From Halichondria panicea (taxonomy: Eukaryota; Porifera; Demospongiae; Suberitida; Halichondriidae), in assembly GCF_963675165.1 (NCBI RefSeq), contig NC_087380.1, positions 1,851,803-1,915,802 of the forward strand: a stretch of DNA of 64,000 nt, given 5' to 3'. The notes beneath the pieces are model-generated. The model ran no database searches and had not been told where the DNA came from. It worked only from the letters and a program-made list of their open reading frames with translations. The translations under genes and the position numbers were made by a program. Positions 34,961 through 47,421 of the stretch are shown here, piece by piece. Every line of letters starts with the position of its first letter. The stretch's first letter is position 1.

Positions 34961-35364
34961 AGCTAGCTAAACCCAGCTAGTGGCAGCTTCTTCTTTCTCA
35001 ACTGGATCTTCGCAAATAGCAATAGCAGCAAAATTGAGGGAAGCTCCCTGAACAGAGATGGGGATTTCCCTTATCCATTTGGTCATTAGACCAGACTCGA
35101 CTAGCTAGCTAGCTCTCTAGTTCTAGCTCTATGATTAATATTAGAGTAACGAAATGAGGAGAAGAGTTTAAACAGGAAGAGACCAAGTGTTGTAATGCCA
35201 ATCTCAAAGCAGGTAAAGTTGAAATGCAGCAGACACTGAGACAGTAATATACAATTACAATAACAATAATAACAAAAACTAATAACGAAAACAAGAATAG
35301 GCTCAGAGTCACAGGATGTAATATCAGCACTGCATGCAGTCTCCAAGATTAGAAAGCCTGCCTT

Positions 35365-35640
35365 GTTAGATGAGCTGGAATATACATGTATCATCCTACA
35401 TGCTGATGTTCCTGGACTGGAGCTATCACCATTATAAAGTGATCAATTTCACCATTTCTATGTACAGCACATTGTATGGCAGCCAAGACAGGTAATGAGC
35501 ATGCTGACTATAAAATAATCCCTTTGTAGTTTTAGCCACGCCCTATAACGCGGAGTGTTTCACGCAAAAATTTTCGTTTCCAATCCCCTTCCTTTTCAAT
35601 CTATGGTTAGATGCTCCTTCCCTTTATGTGCTCCTGTCTA
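35365..35640. repeat. Dispersed repeat segments shared with 39950-40050 and 43490-43620
   Basis: 35365-35450 ('gatgagctggaat..', 'ctggagctatcaccattata') recurs at about 39965-40045. 35493-35610 ('gagcatgctgac', 'cgcggagtgtttcacg') recurs at about 43495-43600. These look like fragments of one or two older repeat families. Confidence 0.7.
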
Positions 35641-35706
35641 TATGAGGCTTGACAACATCACGTGAGCACAAATATTGCTGAGTCAAGCAAATTTTTACAT
35701 AGACTA

Positions 35707-36793
35707 GCCTCGATCCCAGGCCGAGTTTTCGCTTTTATAACGGTTAGGCGAACAACTAGGCCTGGTACTAGTTGTCTGCGCACGCGTCAAATTTTCATTG
35801 TATTTGTGGTCGGCAAAATATTTAATAAATCAATAATCGAAATTTATACACAGAAAATGCACAGAGTGAGTACACAAAAGATGCACATAGGGAGCTGCTT
35901 CACAAGGGCCTGGGGAGTTGCCAGTTGTGCTGCAGCACGATTACAGTGACCCAGGGCAACTTCAAGATGATTGAATGCCTTCAAATTACGTTTCAAAACG
36001 ATTTAGCAGGCTGCTGGACTTCTCTGATTCTAGGCCCCAACTCGTAACTCAGTTAAACTTTGCTTGAGAAAATGTAGATTCTCTTGATGCCTCTGAGCTA
36101 CCCAGCAACGCTCAAACGAGCAGGTCATACTCCAGTCCTGTAAGTATAGGACAATATTAAAAGAAACCAAACACGGTTAAACCCTTACCTCAAACTGTCC
36201 AGTCTCGTCTGTTAGTATAGCCAAAAGGAACAATGTTGGGATAGCTGGATAGTAGCCATTGCTCTGTGTACAGAGAAGTAGACATTCAAAATACGTGTAG
36301 ATCTAATTTCTTGTATTAAACAGGTTATAGTGTCATTGTCGACGAGCTGATGATGGCAGCACCAAGTTCTCTAGCTCACACTCTTCACTTGATCCACCAT
36401 ATTAATGATGATACTATAGTCTATCTAGATCTTTAATACCAAACATAAACAAGACTTGATAGCATAGGGCCCACACAAAAATATCTGACCTTAACAAGCT
36501 TGACAAAGCTTTATACCTCTTCCCTTGCTGTTCAGTCTTCAGAATAATGTTTTCTAAGCTTCAGAGAAGAGAGAAGCTTCAGCTAAGAGCCATTCCAATC
36601 GATTCCAATAATGATAAAACGGGAACTGACTTCTAGTACACGATAGTACACGAATATAAATGTCACGAAAGTGAACGAGAATATCCATTCGTCAGAATCT
36701 GACCAACGATTGACGCATGCGCAGACAACTAGTACCAGGCCTAGTTGTTCGCCTAACCGTTATAAAAGCGAAAACTCGGCCTGGGATCGAGGC
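35707..36793. mobile_element. 1.09-kb element with 84-bp terminal inverted repeats, TA target
   Basis: The left TIR (35707-35790) starts gcctcgatcccaggccgag and matches the right TIR (36710-36793) with one mismatch. TA flanks each end. The interior has no transposase-sized ORF, so it is non-autonomous. Near-identity of the TIRs suggests recent insertion. Confidence 0.9.
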
Positions 36794-37083
36794 TATATAT
36801 ACATAGACATGCATTTGACTCTAGTCATAACAGTAGAATCTCTCTTTTAATATATAGCTCCATACATCGTAATAGTAGATCACAAAACTATTGGAACTGC
36901 TTACAATCTCAAGGATAGCTTCAGCACTGGTGCAAAACATAGATCTATGGATGTGCAAAGCCATACGCAAAGCTCTTTCCAAGGTTGATGTTCTGGAGAA
37001 AAATCGGCTCTTGTTACGTAATGGTCAGGTGATAGATACTTCCACTCTAGACAGTGCAAATGCAAGGACTCTGAAAACCGCTG

Positions 37084-37346
37084 TATAGCAGGTAATTTTC
37101 GGGGGTCAAAATATTCGTGGTTTAGCAATATTTAGCCATTCGTGGTTTTTTATTTTCGTGGTTGCTGCTTGCACTGCATGCAATCAGCTCACTGCATTAC
37201 CACAAAACCACAAAATCACCAACAATGTTGCTATGCAAACAACATGTAGTCCTGCTTCTAGCACTTCTACATGTATATTAAATGGGTACTTTTTGAGGGC
37301 TACAAAAATGGCTAATCTGCGAGACCCTCGAAAATTACCCGCTATA
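37084..37346. mobile_element. MITE, 'TATAGC(A/G)GGTAATTTTCG' family
   Basis: The left end tatagcaggtaattttcggg is inverted at the right end (cgaaaattacccgctata). Interior 'attcgtggtttt' and 'ttttcgtggttg' motifs are shared with partial copies at about 37905-37962 and 39697-39765. Confidence 0.75.
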
Positions 37347-38274
37347 AGGTGGTATCAAGTAAATGCTCTCACGATCTACTCTTGGTGGTATGGAAACTCA
37401 CATACAAATTATGGTGAGGATCTGAAGTGGAGAACGGGCTGGGACTAGCTTGCATATACCAGCAGATATGATATACATGTAGCTACTAAAAGAACCTCAA
37501 ACACTGACAGATCACAGTTTAAGCCTGCTGCTTATACGAGAAATGTGAAATATGTTCGAACTTGTTGGTCAAACCGATATACCGCAGTGAGCGAGTCAGC
37601 CATCTGCAGGTTCCTTAGCGTAACAGTTTTTCGTTCAGCATGCAAGACTCAGCACAAGGTGTTAATAGACCATTCTCCACTTCAAATCCTCCCCGGTTCT
37701 ATTAGTTTCCATAGTCTAGTTCTAGAAGCCATCATTGCTCTTTTTAATACTACATGCATGCTGATGCATGTACATATATTTATACTATTTGTTTGCATAG
37801 CAACATTGTATGGTGGTTTGTGGTAATGCAGTGAATGATTTAGTGTTTTGCAAGGTCTACATGTATGCAAACAGCTGTAAAGATAGGTAAGGTCGAGGTC
37901 GCTTCATTCGTGGGTAAAATATTAGTGGCTTCAACCACGAAAACCACGAATATTTGCCCCATGACTCTATACGTACTCGATAATCACTCCTATATATTCC
38001 TCACACACATGGTTTCTTATAGCAGAGGTTGTGTACAAACAGATCATACAAGATGATTTAATTAACCATTGTTACATGTGTACTGCAAATCAAATAGCTA
38101 TCCTACATAATTATACAAACTATAAATCTATAGGACACCAAATCCGGTTGGGAGCCCGGGAATCGCGGAGTCCACAGTGTCTGTACAGTCACCGGGGACT
38201 CGGACGCTGAGTCGGCACGGTTCCTGCATAATTATACGTAATCATAACATGCATGCATGGGACCGCACAATTCA

Positions 38275-39174
38275 TCAATCACCTTTTTGTCCAGGGGATC
38301 CCATAATTCCCCTTACTCCTTTCTGTCCTTTCTGTCCCGCAGAGCCAGTCAACCCATATTCTCCTTTTTGTCCTACAGACCCAGTGAGTCCTCTCGCCCC
38401 GTATTCTCCTTTCTGTCCTTTTGGTCCATGAATGCCCAGGTCTCCTTTAATTCCTTTCTTTCCTCTTTGGCCAGGGTCACCCATTGTTCCATTCAATCCT
38501 GCTTCACCAGAACAGCCCTTCTCTCCTTTTGGTCCAGATTCGCCTTTCAAACCAGTCTGTCCGTCCACTCCAGGATCTCCATCTTCTCCAGGTAATCCTT
38601 GCATACCACTACCTCCTGGTGTTCCAGGGGATCCAGGCAATCCAGATATTCCTTGGGAGCCTGGAATTCCAGGCATTCCTGGGGGACCACTGAGTCCAGG
38701 GTTTCCATCATCTCCAGCTTTACCTTTGTTTCCTTTTTTTCCTCTTTGCCCACGATTGCCTTGATCTCCTTTTTGTCCAGTGCGTCCACTAAGAGTTTCA
38801 CATTCAGTGAATTGTCCTTTTGAAAAGTTGCATTCGAAACCAATTTGTATTTTGTCAACAACAACTTGCTTGACAGCATTTTCCATTAACATTGAAGCGG
38901 ATACAATTTCTTCTTCATCACTTTCAGAGGTATTAAGACATTTAGACATGACTTCATAAAATTTACTTTTTACAGCTTGTCTAGAGCTTCTCTTATGAAT
39001 TTCATAATTTTGCTGTACATCTATCAAACGTTGATTTTTCAAGGCGTCTAATTTAGTTTTGGTGCTCGCCAAATCGTTCTTGGTATCAATGAGAACATAA
39101 ATCTGACAGCCGACAACAAAGAATAGAAGCAAAAACAAACCAAAAATAATACTTTGTCCTTTTTCCACCATCAT
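38275..39174 (-). CDS. Type II membrane collagen-like protein
   Basis: An open frame of 299 codons. Residues about 9-29 are a hydrophobic anchor (SIIFGLFLLLFFVVGCQIYV) with no preceding signal peptide, implying type II topology. A coiled-coil-like stalk (about 30-90) and a short Cys-containing region (about 95-130) precede about 55 Gly-X-Y triplets ('GPPGMPGIPG', 'GPKGEKG' and similar). The overall plan recalls membrane collagens such as MARCO-type scavenger receptors, but no C-terminal globular domain is seen in this exon. The frame ends at a possible donor ('AAAG|GTGATT'), and an acceptor near 38235 leads to a short stretch up to about 38130, so a downstream exon is possible. It lies antisense inside the long gap of receptor B. 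Confidence 0.75.
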   Translation of the reverse strand: MMVEKGQSIIFGLFLLLFFVVGCQIYVLIDTKNDLASTKTKLDALKNQRLIDVQQNYEIHKRSSRQAVKSKFYEVMSKCLNTSESDEEEIVSASMLMENAVKQVVVDKIQIGFECNFSKGQFTECETLSGRTGQKGDQGNRGQRGKKGNKGKAGDDGNPGLSGPPGMPGIPGSQGISGLPGSPGTPGGSGMQGLPGEDGDPGVDGQTGLKGESGPKGEKGCSGEAGLNGTMGDPGQRGKKGIKGDLGIHGPKGQKGEYGARGLTGSVGQKGEYGLTGSAGQKGQKGVRGIMGSPGQKGD

Positions 39175-39179
39175 CAGTT

Positions 39180-41260
39180 ATAATAGCATGCAGCTGAGAC
39201 AAGGAAATGTCTTTAGATTAATCTGTTTTATACAAAGGTGAGTATTCTTTTGTTTATAGTAAGCCTAACCAAAACATATATTTAATTATTGCACCACAAT
39301 CACATTGGTAAACCACCAGTAAATGTTCTCTACAAGGTTACAAGTACACCCATTGTCAAAAACGACATGTTTATTTTCCGCACAGCTTGAAACATCAAAC
39401 AAATCATACCACTGACATCTGGACAACATCCGCTACAATCAATTAATACCATCTATAGATCTGCCATCTGTGCACTAACCACTTGACTATTATGTGGGTT
39501 TTGGTACTGTAAATTGATTGCACATCTGCCATTTATACTGACTCCCTAAACTACAATGTACTAGGTGTATGCGGCAGCGCTAATGCCTATACATATACTT
39601 GCGCTAGAGCTGATGCCAGATAAAATGTCGAATCTAGATAATACACTCTTGTTGCCCAGTGAGTGGGCAGATCAAAGCAATCCAGTGCTCTGTTATACCG
39701 TATATAGAGGATAATTTTTCGTGGGGCAAAATATTCGTGGTTTTTGTGGTTGAAACTCACCATTCAAAACACATGTCTTTTTTTACAAAAAATTTACCAT
39801 CAAAAGAGTTTAACGTCATTGGGCAACAAGTTAGTTATTGCAGGCGGCCCTGGGCATTAATGTTTTTCCATGCAGTGCAATATATGGCTATGATCTAAGT
39901 ATCTCATCATTGGATGCAACTTTGGGGTTAGAGCAGATCAAGAAGGGCTGCCTTGTTTTATAGATGAGCTGGAATCTATACATGTATCATCCTGCTGCTG
40001 CATGCTGATGTTCCTGGGCTGGAGCTATCACCATTATAAAGCAGACATGCAACTGCGTGGGCCACATTCGAATGTAGACTACTAAGTAGTCAGAGGCTCT
40101 GCCCTCCTCTGGTAGTAGTCAGAGTAACTTAGTCTACGGTAAAGATCCATACATGAATACACTAAAAATGAAAATTAGTAATGCTGTATTTCTACAGACG
40201 ACCCTTTCCCGCTCAAGACAAAACCCCGGGAGTGACAACATGATTATGTCTCCTGAGGTTTTCCCTGGCTTTTTTGCTCCACATAAGATACATTTTCACG
40301 ATTGCTAATTTTTTTCTTTACGAAACCCTGTGTTATTATTGTGGCTGACGAGGGTCTTAAGGAAGCTTGTAGAGTTTATCGAGTCAGATCCCCCCTGGGA
40401 CCTCTGGTACATCCCATCCGTCAAGATGGGGTGGACAGTGGTGAATACCTACTCATTTTCAGGGCAAAGCTGAGAACTCCTTGCAGGAAAAGGTTTCTCT
40501 AGTACCTGTTCAGGTATAGTGATGTACATTGTGGGAAATCCATGCAAAATGCACATATTTGCTGGCTCGACATGTAGGGCAATTACTATTACATAACAAT
40601 CACGTGCTACGAATATTGTTAAGTCAGCAAAATATGTGTGGCTACGTTGATGCTCAATGCAGTGACCTTATACCTGAGAACTAACAGGCTAGCTACATAG
40701 AAGCGATCTTACAATTGCTGCCTGTAGTTTTTATTAGCCATAGGACTCTACAATGCTGAGTTTTCTGTATCTGACCGTATTTGCTGACTCAGCAAAAATT
40801 GCCAATTACATCTAATTGCTCCTGCATGTCATACCTCCTCTGAGAGGTACTCAATTACACAAGTCATGGCCACGCCCAATTGAGCATGCGCAATCAGCTT
40901 TGCCATTCCAATGTTGTTATGTAATGCATAATAGCTGATCAAGATCCTCTGCACTCTCCCAGTCACCTCTTGCTCCACTGAGAGATCTATGAAGCAATGA
41001 CTAACACTAGACTGACTGGACATCCCCATTGCAGTGATTGACCAGTTTGCTAGGATGTACCCCAGGAGAATAGTGCATGGAGATCCTACAAGATAACTGA
41101 CTCATGCATATTAAATTATGTCTTGATACTCTTATTATCACGCTATGCACGTAAAAGACGCGCCGCAATAAATGCGGGGGCATAAAATCGGCCCCATGTT
41201 TTCTGTGCTCTTGAGCACCCCCCTGCTTCAATCTCTAGAAATGCCACTGATATACGTGCA
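39180..41260. other. Gene-poor interval upstream of CCP exons of receptor B
   Basis: Holds the 5' flank of the collagen-like gene, a partial 'CCGTATA..TTTTCGTGG' MITE (about 39697-39765), the dispersed repeat at about 39955-40045 and unremarkable AT-rich sequence. No splice-consistent coding exon was found on either strand. Confidence 0.55.
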
Positions 41261-41946
41261 GTTTTGGACTGTGGCTTTCCTCCGACTGTTACCAATGGAT
41301 CTCCTGGGACACCAACATTTGGGACAACATTTGGAGGAACAATGTTTTACATGTGCAATAGCGATAGATACCATATGTCAGGATCAGCCACTGTGACCTG
41401 TGAGGCTAGTGGGAGTTGGAGCACAAGACCAACTTGCTCAGGTCTGTGAAACATAATTACAGTATAATTTGTGTGGTTACATGATTGTAATAGCCATCTG
41501 CAATGACCATCAAATTGAGAATGGTGACATCGACTATCATCCTGATATGACACCGAGAACAGAGGAAACCATTGCCTTGTACTCATGTGTATCTGGTTAC
41601 CAGCTGTCTGGTGTAATATTGACGACCTGTGTTGACAGTAAAAGTGGAATGGGTGGAGAGTGGACTGGATTAATGCCAAGTTGTATAGGTGAAAAAAGTA
41701 GCAATCTCCATTATTCGCTATTGTATGTATATTTCCAATGATGCAGCAATCTGTGATAGTCTCACCCCCAACCACGGAGTGATTAGCTATAGTCCACCTA
41801 CTACTCCCAGACTGGAGGGAGGTGTGGCTACACACAACTGTGATGAGGGATACGGACTGTCTCCTAGCGTGAGAACAAGAACATGTCAGCCCGACAGGAC
41901 GTGGAGTGGAGAGGAAATCACTTGCCAACGTAAACATTGGGTACCG

Positions 41947-42115
41947 TATAGCAGGTATATTTCGAGGGTATAAATGTTCACGGTTTTCGCTGATCAAGCA
42001 TGTACCACGAATTTAATATCGCATGCATGCATGCTACAGAAAGGCTACTAATCCGCGAAAATCTTTTTAACGGTCAATCCGTGAAAGTTTATACCCTTGA
42101 AATATACCCGCTATA
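41947..42115. mobile_element. MITE with 28-bp inverted ends (TATAGC family)
   Basis: Left tatagcaggtatatttcgag (continuing to 41974) pairs with the right end at 42088-42115 with two mismatches. It lies in an intron between CCP exons of receptor B. A related copy is at 61516-61699 in receptor D. Confidence 0.8.
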
Positions 42116-42914
42116 AGGTTTATCATAGATACTGCACTAATTTGTGTATTGCCCACAGGTATCAGGTGCTCTGCTCTCCGTAGTGTTATGAATGGAACCA
42201 TCAGTTTTCCTAGTGGTACTACTGCACCATATGACTATGAAACAACAGCTACGTATCAATGCAACCGTGGACATGTGTTAACAAATGGAAACAGAGTGAG
42301 GACCTCTTCTGGTGATGGTAGCAGTCCTACTGGTCAGTGGGATAGTACTGCTCCTCAATGTCCACGTATGTATATTGTATTGGTCGTATCACATGATAAT
42401 GTACACACACAGCTGTAGACTGTGGGACCCCTCCGTCTATTACCAATGGATCTCCTGCAGGGATACCAACAACCACAACATTCACAGGAACAGTGACCTA
42501 CAGCTGTAATGATGGCTATGCACTCTTTGGGATTGCTACAAGTACTTGTCAGGCAAATACAACCTGGAGCAGACCACCAGAATGCAGAGGTACATGTGCA
42601 CATTCAGTGTTTGTACTACATGATAATATTATACACTAATGCATGATTAATAGATGTACACTACATAAACTTAGTTGTTGACTGTGAGCCCCTATATTAC
42701 ATACTTATTGCAGCCAATGTAACTGCACTGGCCTGTACTGATCTGATGGATCTAGTCAATGGAGGTATCACTTACGATATGGAGACCATTAATAACAGAC
42801 CAGTGGACACTGTGGCCACCTACACCTGTAATACTGGCTACACTCTCATTGGAGGCAGTACCAGTACTTGTGGGAGTGATGGAGTGTGGAGTGGGTCACC
42901 TCCAAAGTGTGAAG

Positions 42915-44188
42915 GTTGGTGGTCTAGTTGTAGTACCATAGGCACGCGTTGTTAAGCGGCGGCACCTATAATCCGGGCCAGCCACAGGAAGGATATAAGC
43001 GTTTAAATTGAAGAGCGCCTAGAACAGGATAGGGATTGGAAATTACCCGACCTCCCTGTAAACAGTTAAAACACTCCGCGTTGTGATTTAGCAATCACGA
43101 ATATTTTCGTGGTTGATTATTCTGTGGTTGCATTTTAACTGTTTTTCTAGCTCTCCTATCCACCATATCCACTAGTGATCACTCAGGGGCTGGGAGACTC
43201 AGGTACTCTAGGTTTACACCACTGAGTCTGTTTTCTTTACTATTTTTGTTGAACCACTCTATGTCACTTTTTCTCTTTCCCTGCTGTGAAGCCAAAACAA
43301 AACAGCATAGGACGATATCTAAGTAGAATGGCTTCATGCTATAGATCAGCTGTACTGTTCATAAACGTTTTCAGTACAATATTATATATAGTCCTAGTCG
43401 ACCATTTAGAGTTAGATTATCTTTACTCTTTAGCATAATCAACATTGCACTGTTCAATTTCTATGTATGGCAGTCAAGAGTTAGACAGGTACATGAGCAT
43501 GCTGACAATAAATATAATCCTTCTAATAGTTTTAGCCACACCCTATAGCTAACGCGGAGTGTTTCACGTGCACATTTTGTTTCTAATCCCTGTTACTGTT
43601 TTATTTATGGCCTAAGAGATTGGAGCTGGACCTATTCTTATAACGGTGAGTGCCGCTTATATCAACAAATAGCGCCTAATAATGTTTGCCTATGGTATGC
43701 ACAGTACGTTACAATCATGGTACCATCAATGTACCAATACTCATTCTTCCCACACGCTGTAACTTTATGGAACAAACTTGTTAGTAAGTACAATATGTAT
43801 GGAATTTATTGATTAGCTATGTATATCATTATAATTACGTCACCACTGACTATCATTTTACTATCTATTTGTACAACATATCTTGTGCACGTCTGGTGAC
43901 TCAGTCTGCCACATGGATGATTATTAACAAAGTGAAGTGAAAGTGTTTAGTGAAGTATTAGAGTAGCAGTCAGCTAGAACTCCTGTCAGAGCCAGTTGAG
44001 AATCCTATACACAATATAGAAGATATTGTTACTGTCAGTGTGTTTAAATATTTTCTGTTTAGGATGCACTTTACATCTAGCTACTAGCTAATTGTGTAAA
44101 ACCTATGCTATATGCTGAATTATTATAAAAAAAACTAAAAAAAAAACTACTGTGTTGAGCAATATTAACAGGTCGTTTTCTCCTACAG
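42915..44188. other. Expanded intron of receptor B with old repeats
   Basis: Separates the CCP exons at 42714-42914 and 44189-44395. It contains a fragment matching 35493-35610 ('cgcggagtgtttcacg') and an opposite-strand 'acactccgcg' near 43070-43080. No coding signal. Confidence 0.5.
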
Positions 44189-44923
44189 TCATTATGTGTC
44201 CTCCTCTACTGACCATTACCAATGGCACCATCTCCTACTCTCCTGATGTCACCCCTGACTATGACCTGGGAACTGAGGCAACCTACACTTGTGAGGCTGG
44301 ATTCTATCTTGAGGGTAATGAGGTACGAGTGTGTATGGATGATGATGGAATGGACGCCATTGGAGTGTGGAGTGGTCAGGAGCCAAGCTGTGTCAGTATA
44401 AGTTATCCGCTTCTGTAACATGTGTGGTAATTATATTAACATCTACTTTGTACAGCCATTGAGTGTCCTTCTTTACCGGATATTACAAATGGTATGGTAT
44501 CCTACGAATCTGACAATTCGGATAACTTAGCCCTGAGAACTGTGGCCACCTACAGCTGTACCGCTGGGTTCTTCCTGGATGTGTCTGAAGGAGATGAAGT
44601 TAGGACCTGTTTAGACGATGATGGAATGGACACCATTGGAATGTGGAGTGGTCAGGAGCCAAGCTGTGTCTGTAAGATATCAGCCTAAGCAACTGCATTG
44701 TGTGTTTGGAAATTTCCACTATAATTATGTAGCTAGCTATCTAGTACTGTCCCTATCTCCCTGATCATAGAGTGAGGTAATTTGCAAAATGCCAGTCAAG
44801 TGATTCATGAGCTATTTCTTGTTTCCCCAGTCGTCCCTCCTCCTGTACGCTCAGTGTTGTTCCAACTCAGACTCACCAACATTAACAACTGTCCTGACTG
44901 GGTGGTGAGTTCAATCATGCAGG

Positions 44924-45140
44924 AGCAGATGAGGGGATGGAGCGTCTTACTACGCAGATTCTTTATATCTAGCTATGTACAAATTATGCCATATAATTAT
45001 GTCAAACCGCTAAGTGCTGCTAACATTACACTATTGTTAGATCAAAACGCGTTATCAGCCGCACATGTACATAGCACTTAGCACATTACAAACAAAGATA
45101 TAAGACGATAGTGAATCCGCAATAAGATCCCCTCATCTGC
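44924..45140. mobile_element. Small inverted-repeat insertion in a receptor B intron
   Basis: 'gcagatgagggga' at about 44925 is inverted at about 45128-45140. The equivalent introns of A, C and D lack this sequence and are 50-65 bp, so it is an insertion. Confidence 0.6.
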
Positions 45141-46062
45141 TATTGCTATTATATTTAACAATTAACGTTATCTGTAAATTTATAATTATTTCTCTCTCTA
45201 CAGGATCAGGATGGGAGGATAGAAGCTGTGATGAGTGTGTTTGCTGCCGAGGTGGAGAGTCACTGTGGGTGTGGTTTCTCAAGCATGGTCATGACTACCC
45301 CTTTCTTCCGCTGCTTCCCTGGGTCGGACAGAGCTGTCACATTCCGAGCCTTTCTAACCGATTCCAGGCTCCTCACTCCCATACAGGATGGATACAAACC
45401 AATGGATTCATTCCCATTCAGAATGTACTGATTGAGGTGGACAAGTCTTGTCCGGTGCAGATATCCAGCCTTGCAGACACAGAGTGCACCAATCAGCCTA
45501 CAGCTGCAGGGAGCAGTGACATAGCCGCTGTAGTAGGTGGAGTGGTGGGAGGAGTTGTCATTGTTCTTATCATTGTAGTTGGCATTGTTGTGATAGTGAT
45601 CGCTTATTTTGTGTTCAAGAACAAGAGAGAGAAGCTAACCGTCAACAAAACAGCTAAGTGAGTCAATAGTTGTATTACAAAGATTATGTGATTTTGCAAT
45701 TTACTATACCTCCCTCTCCCTCCAGACCTAACCTACCACCAGTGTCACTAAAGGGTGTGGTCAATACTAGTGAAATACAACCATACGAGATGATGGAAAT
45801 GGGTCACGAATACGAGGAAGTGTCGAAGTTCCAACAAGCCGTCGGTGGAGAGTACGAGATCATTAGAGCACCCTCACAGACAACTGGCTCCGAGAGCAAG
45901 GCTGCTATAAAGACTGAGTCATCACCACCCACTCCACCCACTCCACCCACACCACAACCCTCACAAGTGACTAAGGCTGCCGGAAATGATATTGAGTTTA
46001 CAGAGTGTGTTGCTTACAGCACGACCACCCACAGTCGCCCCCCACAGCCTACAGGCTTATGA

Positions 46063-46655
46063 ACTATAACATGAAACTGCAAACTGATAGTAATACTGTT
46101 GACTGCTCTATAGCAATTATTAATGATACGTTTATTTGCTTGTATTTGCATGCATGGGCCTTTCTTGGCTATTAAACTTTTATGTTCAAAGGTCTTTGGT
46201 CTGCATATATTTGCATTTACACGTTCTTGCATGGGTAATGTCATCACCAGTCCTTCGTGAATATGAACACATTGTCTAGTAGCCATTCCCACCGCTGTGT
46301 GTATATCGACACATTGGTATCATGAGACGATAGTTTTGACATTCAGTTGTGTGCTTAGAAGGAGTGGTGTGTGCTTGCTTTCAATATGATATAGAGTGCT
46401 TCAGTGTTTATTGTGAGTATTGCTTGTTGTCTTGTCCTGAGGCAATGATTGTCACTTCTTAATAGCCTATAGGGCTATGATAGTTTAGGAACTCTAGCAA
46501 ATGGTGCATGTTGCCTTTGCTCCAATATCAATCTGTGTTTGATAGCTGATACTATAGCATGTAGATCTATAGTGTCATGCATCTCATTTTAAACTATACT
46601 TCTATAGTGCAATCACTGAAGTCATGATTATAATAATGAACACCCTTCCCTTCAG
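46063..46655. other. 3' flank of receptor B, duplicated after receptor C
   Basis: Matches 57983-58575 in order ('aaactgatag', 'ttggctatta', 'tttgcatttacacgttcttgc', 'gtcatcaccagtccttc'). The latter part also matches p85 intron 12. It is the junction between one receptor copy and the next p85-derived segment. Confidence 0.7.
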
Positions 46656-46767
46656 AGATGGTTCTCGAGACATGCTCACTGGTGACCTTCCTGGTTTGAC
46701 CCAAGGAGGAGTAGATCTACTCAACTATAGCTAGATCTATGCCTTTTTTTCACACACACACACCATT
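46656..46767 (+). pseudogene. Degenerate copy of p85 exon 13 (upstream of receptor C)
   Basis: Begins after a CAG acceptor with 'agatggttctcgagacatgctcactgg' as in p85, but it lacks 'aaatccaacggga' and reaches an in-frame stop soon after; the FLVR arginine codon is lost. Confidence 0.85.
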
Positions 46768-47032
46768 GTAAGTAGAGTAGTTCATAGCTGCCGTGTTGTG
46801 TCTATATAGAGAGGCCATTAGCCACATGAGAATTAATTCCATTACAAGGATCGACAGTAGAATATAGAGCCCATGCAGTTATATATGCTAGATCTATATT
46901 CTCCTTAACCACTTGATGCCCTTTTCTTGTTTTGTCCATTGTATATGGTTTACATGCAAAGCCAAATGAATTATGCATTAGATGATTTTCGATCACTCTT
47001 TGCATTTACATATCTCTTATCCCCCCGTGTAG

Positions 47033-47223
47033 ATGGAGGCAGGTTCAAGAGGATTCCCATGTACAGAGACCCTGCTGGTGGGTACGGATTTGCATCACCA
47101 TTCGAATTTGACTCTCTGCTCAGTTTAGTGCTGTACTATGCCACCAACACGATGGAGAAACACAACCCTGAACTGGAGACAATGCTTAGATACCCTGCAT
47201 TCCATGTGGACAGGGGCCGTTAG
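47033..47223 (+). pseudogene. Open copy of p85 exon 14 (upstream of receptor C)
   Basis: Encodes the complete C-terminal half of the cSH2 ([19 protein letters not shown] ... [10 protein letters not shown] stop) with very few changes. It has an acceptor, but no functional exon 13 precedes it, so it is probably not translated as an SH2 domain. Its integrity suggests recent duplication or conversion. Confidence 0.8.
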
Positions 47224-47421
47224 TAACTGAACTAGCAGCTGTACAGTATTGTATGTGTATGTGTAGGATTATTTTTCTGTGTATGTATGTATATATGTGG
47301 GTGCATGTACACATTTGATGTGTGGAAGTTGCAATCACAATTTCAGACTTCCTGTTGTCATCTGATTAAAGTCATTGGTAAATTATAATTTGGAGTAGAT
47401 CTATGCATACATGAAGACAGC

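Larger units (their letters stand above)
33239..46062 (+). pseudogene. Receptor B: CCP receptor with two single-base frameshifts
   Basis: Exons by homology to A/C: 33239-33320 (signal peptide), 33396-33585, 41262-41441, 41494-41688, 41747-41929, 42159-42365, 42413-42589, 42714-42914, 44189-44395, 44456-44671 (nine CCPs), 44831-44904, 45204-45657 (Cys module plus TM) and 45726-46062 (tail). There is no Ig-like exon. An extra base near 33489 ('CCTCACACG' where paralogues have 'CCTACACG') breaks the first CCP. A missing C near 45387 ('ACAGGATGG' against 'ACAGGACTGG') breaks the Cys module. The CCP at 42159-42365 has lost a canonical Cys (RTSS for RTCT). The tail keeps YEMM (45784-45795), 'HEYEEV' and 'GEYEII'. 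All exon phases otherwise fit. A 7.7-kb transposon-rich insertion and an antisense collagen gene sit between its first and second CCP. The lesions could be draft-assembly errors, so pseudogene status is provisional. Confidence 0.7.

Noticed and set aside
36891-37128. 65-75-aa ORFs beside the 1.09-kb element
   Set aside because: No homology, splice or composition signal; probably chance ORFs at a MITE boundary.
47033-47223. A second functional SH2 gene
   Set aside because: Only the second half of the cSH2 is intact; the preceding exon copy has stops and lacks FLVR.
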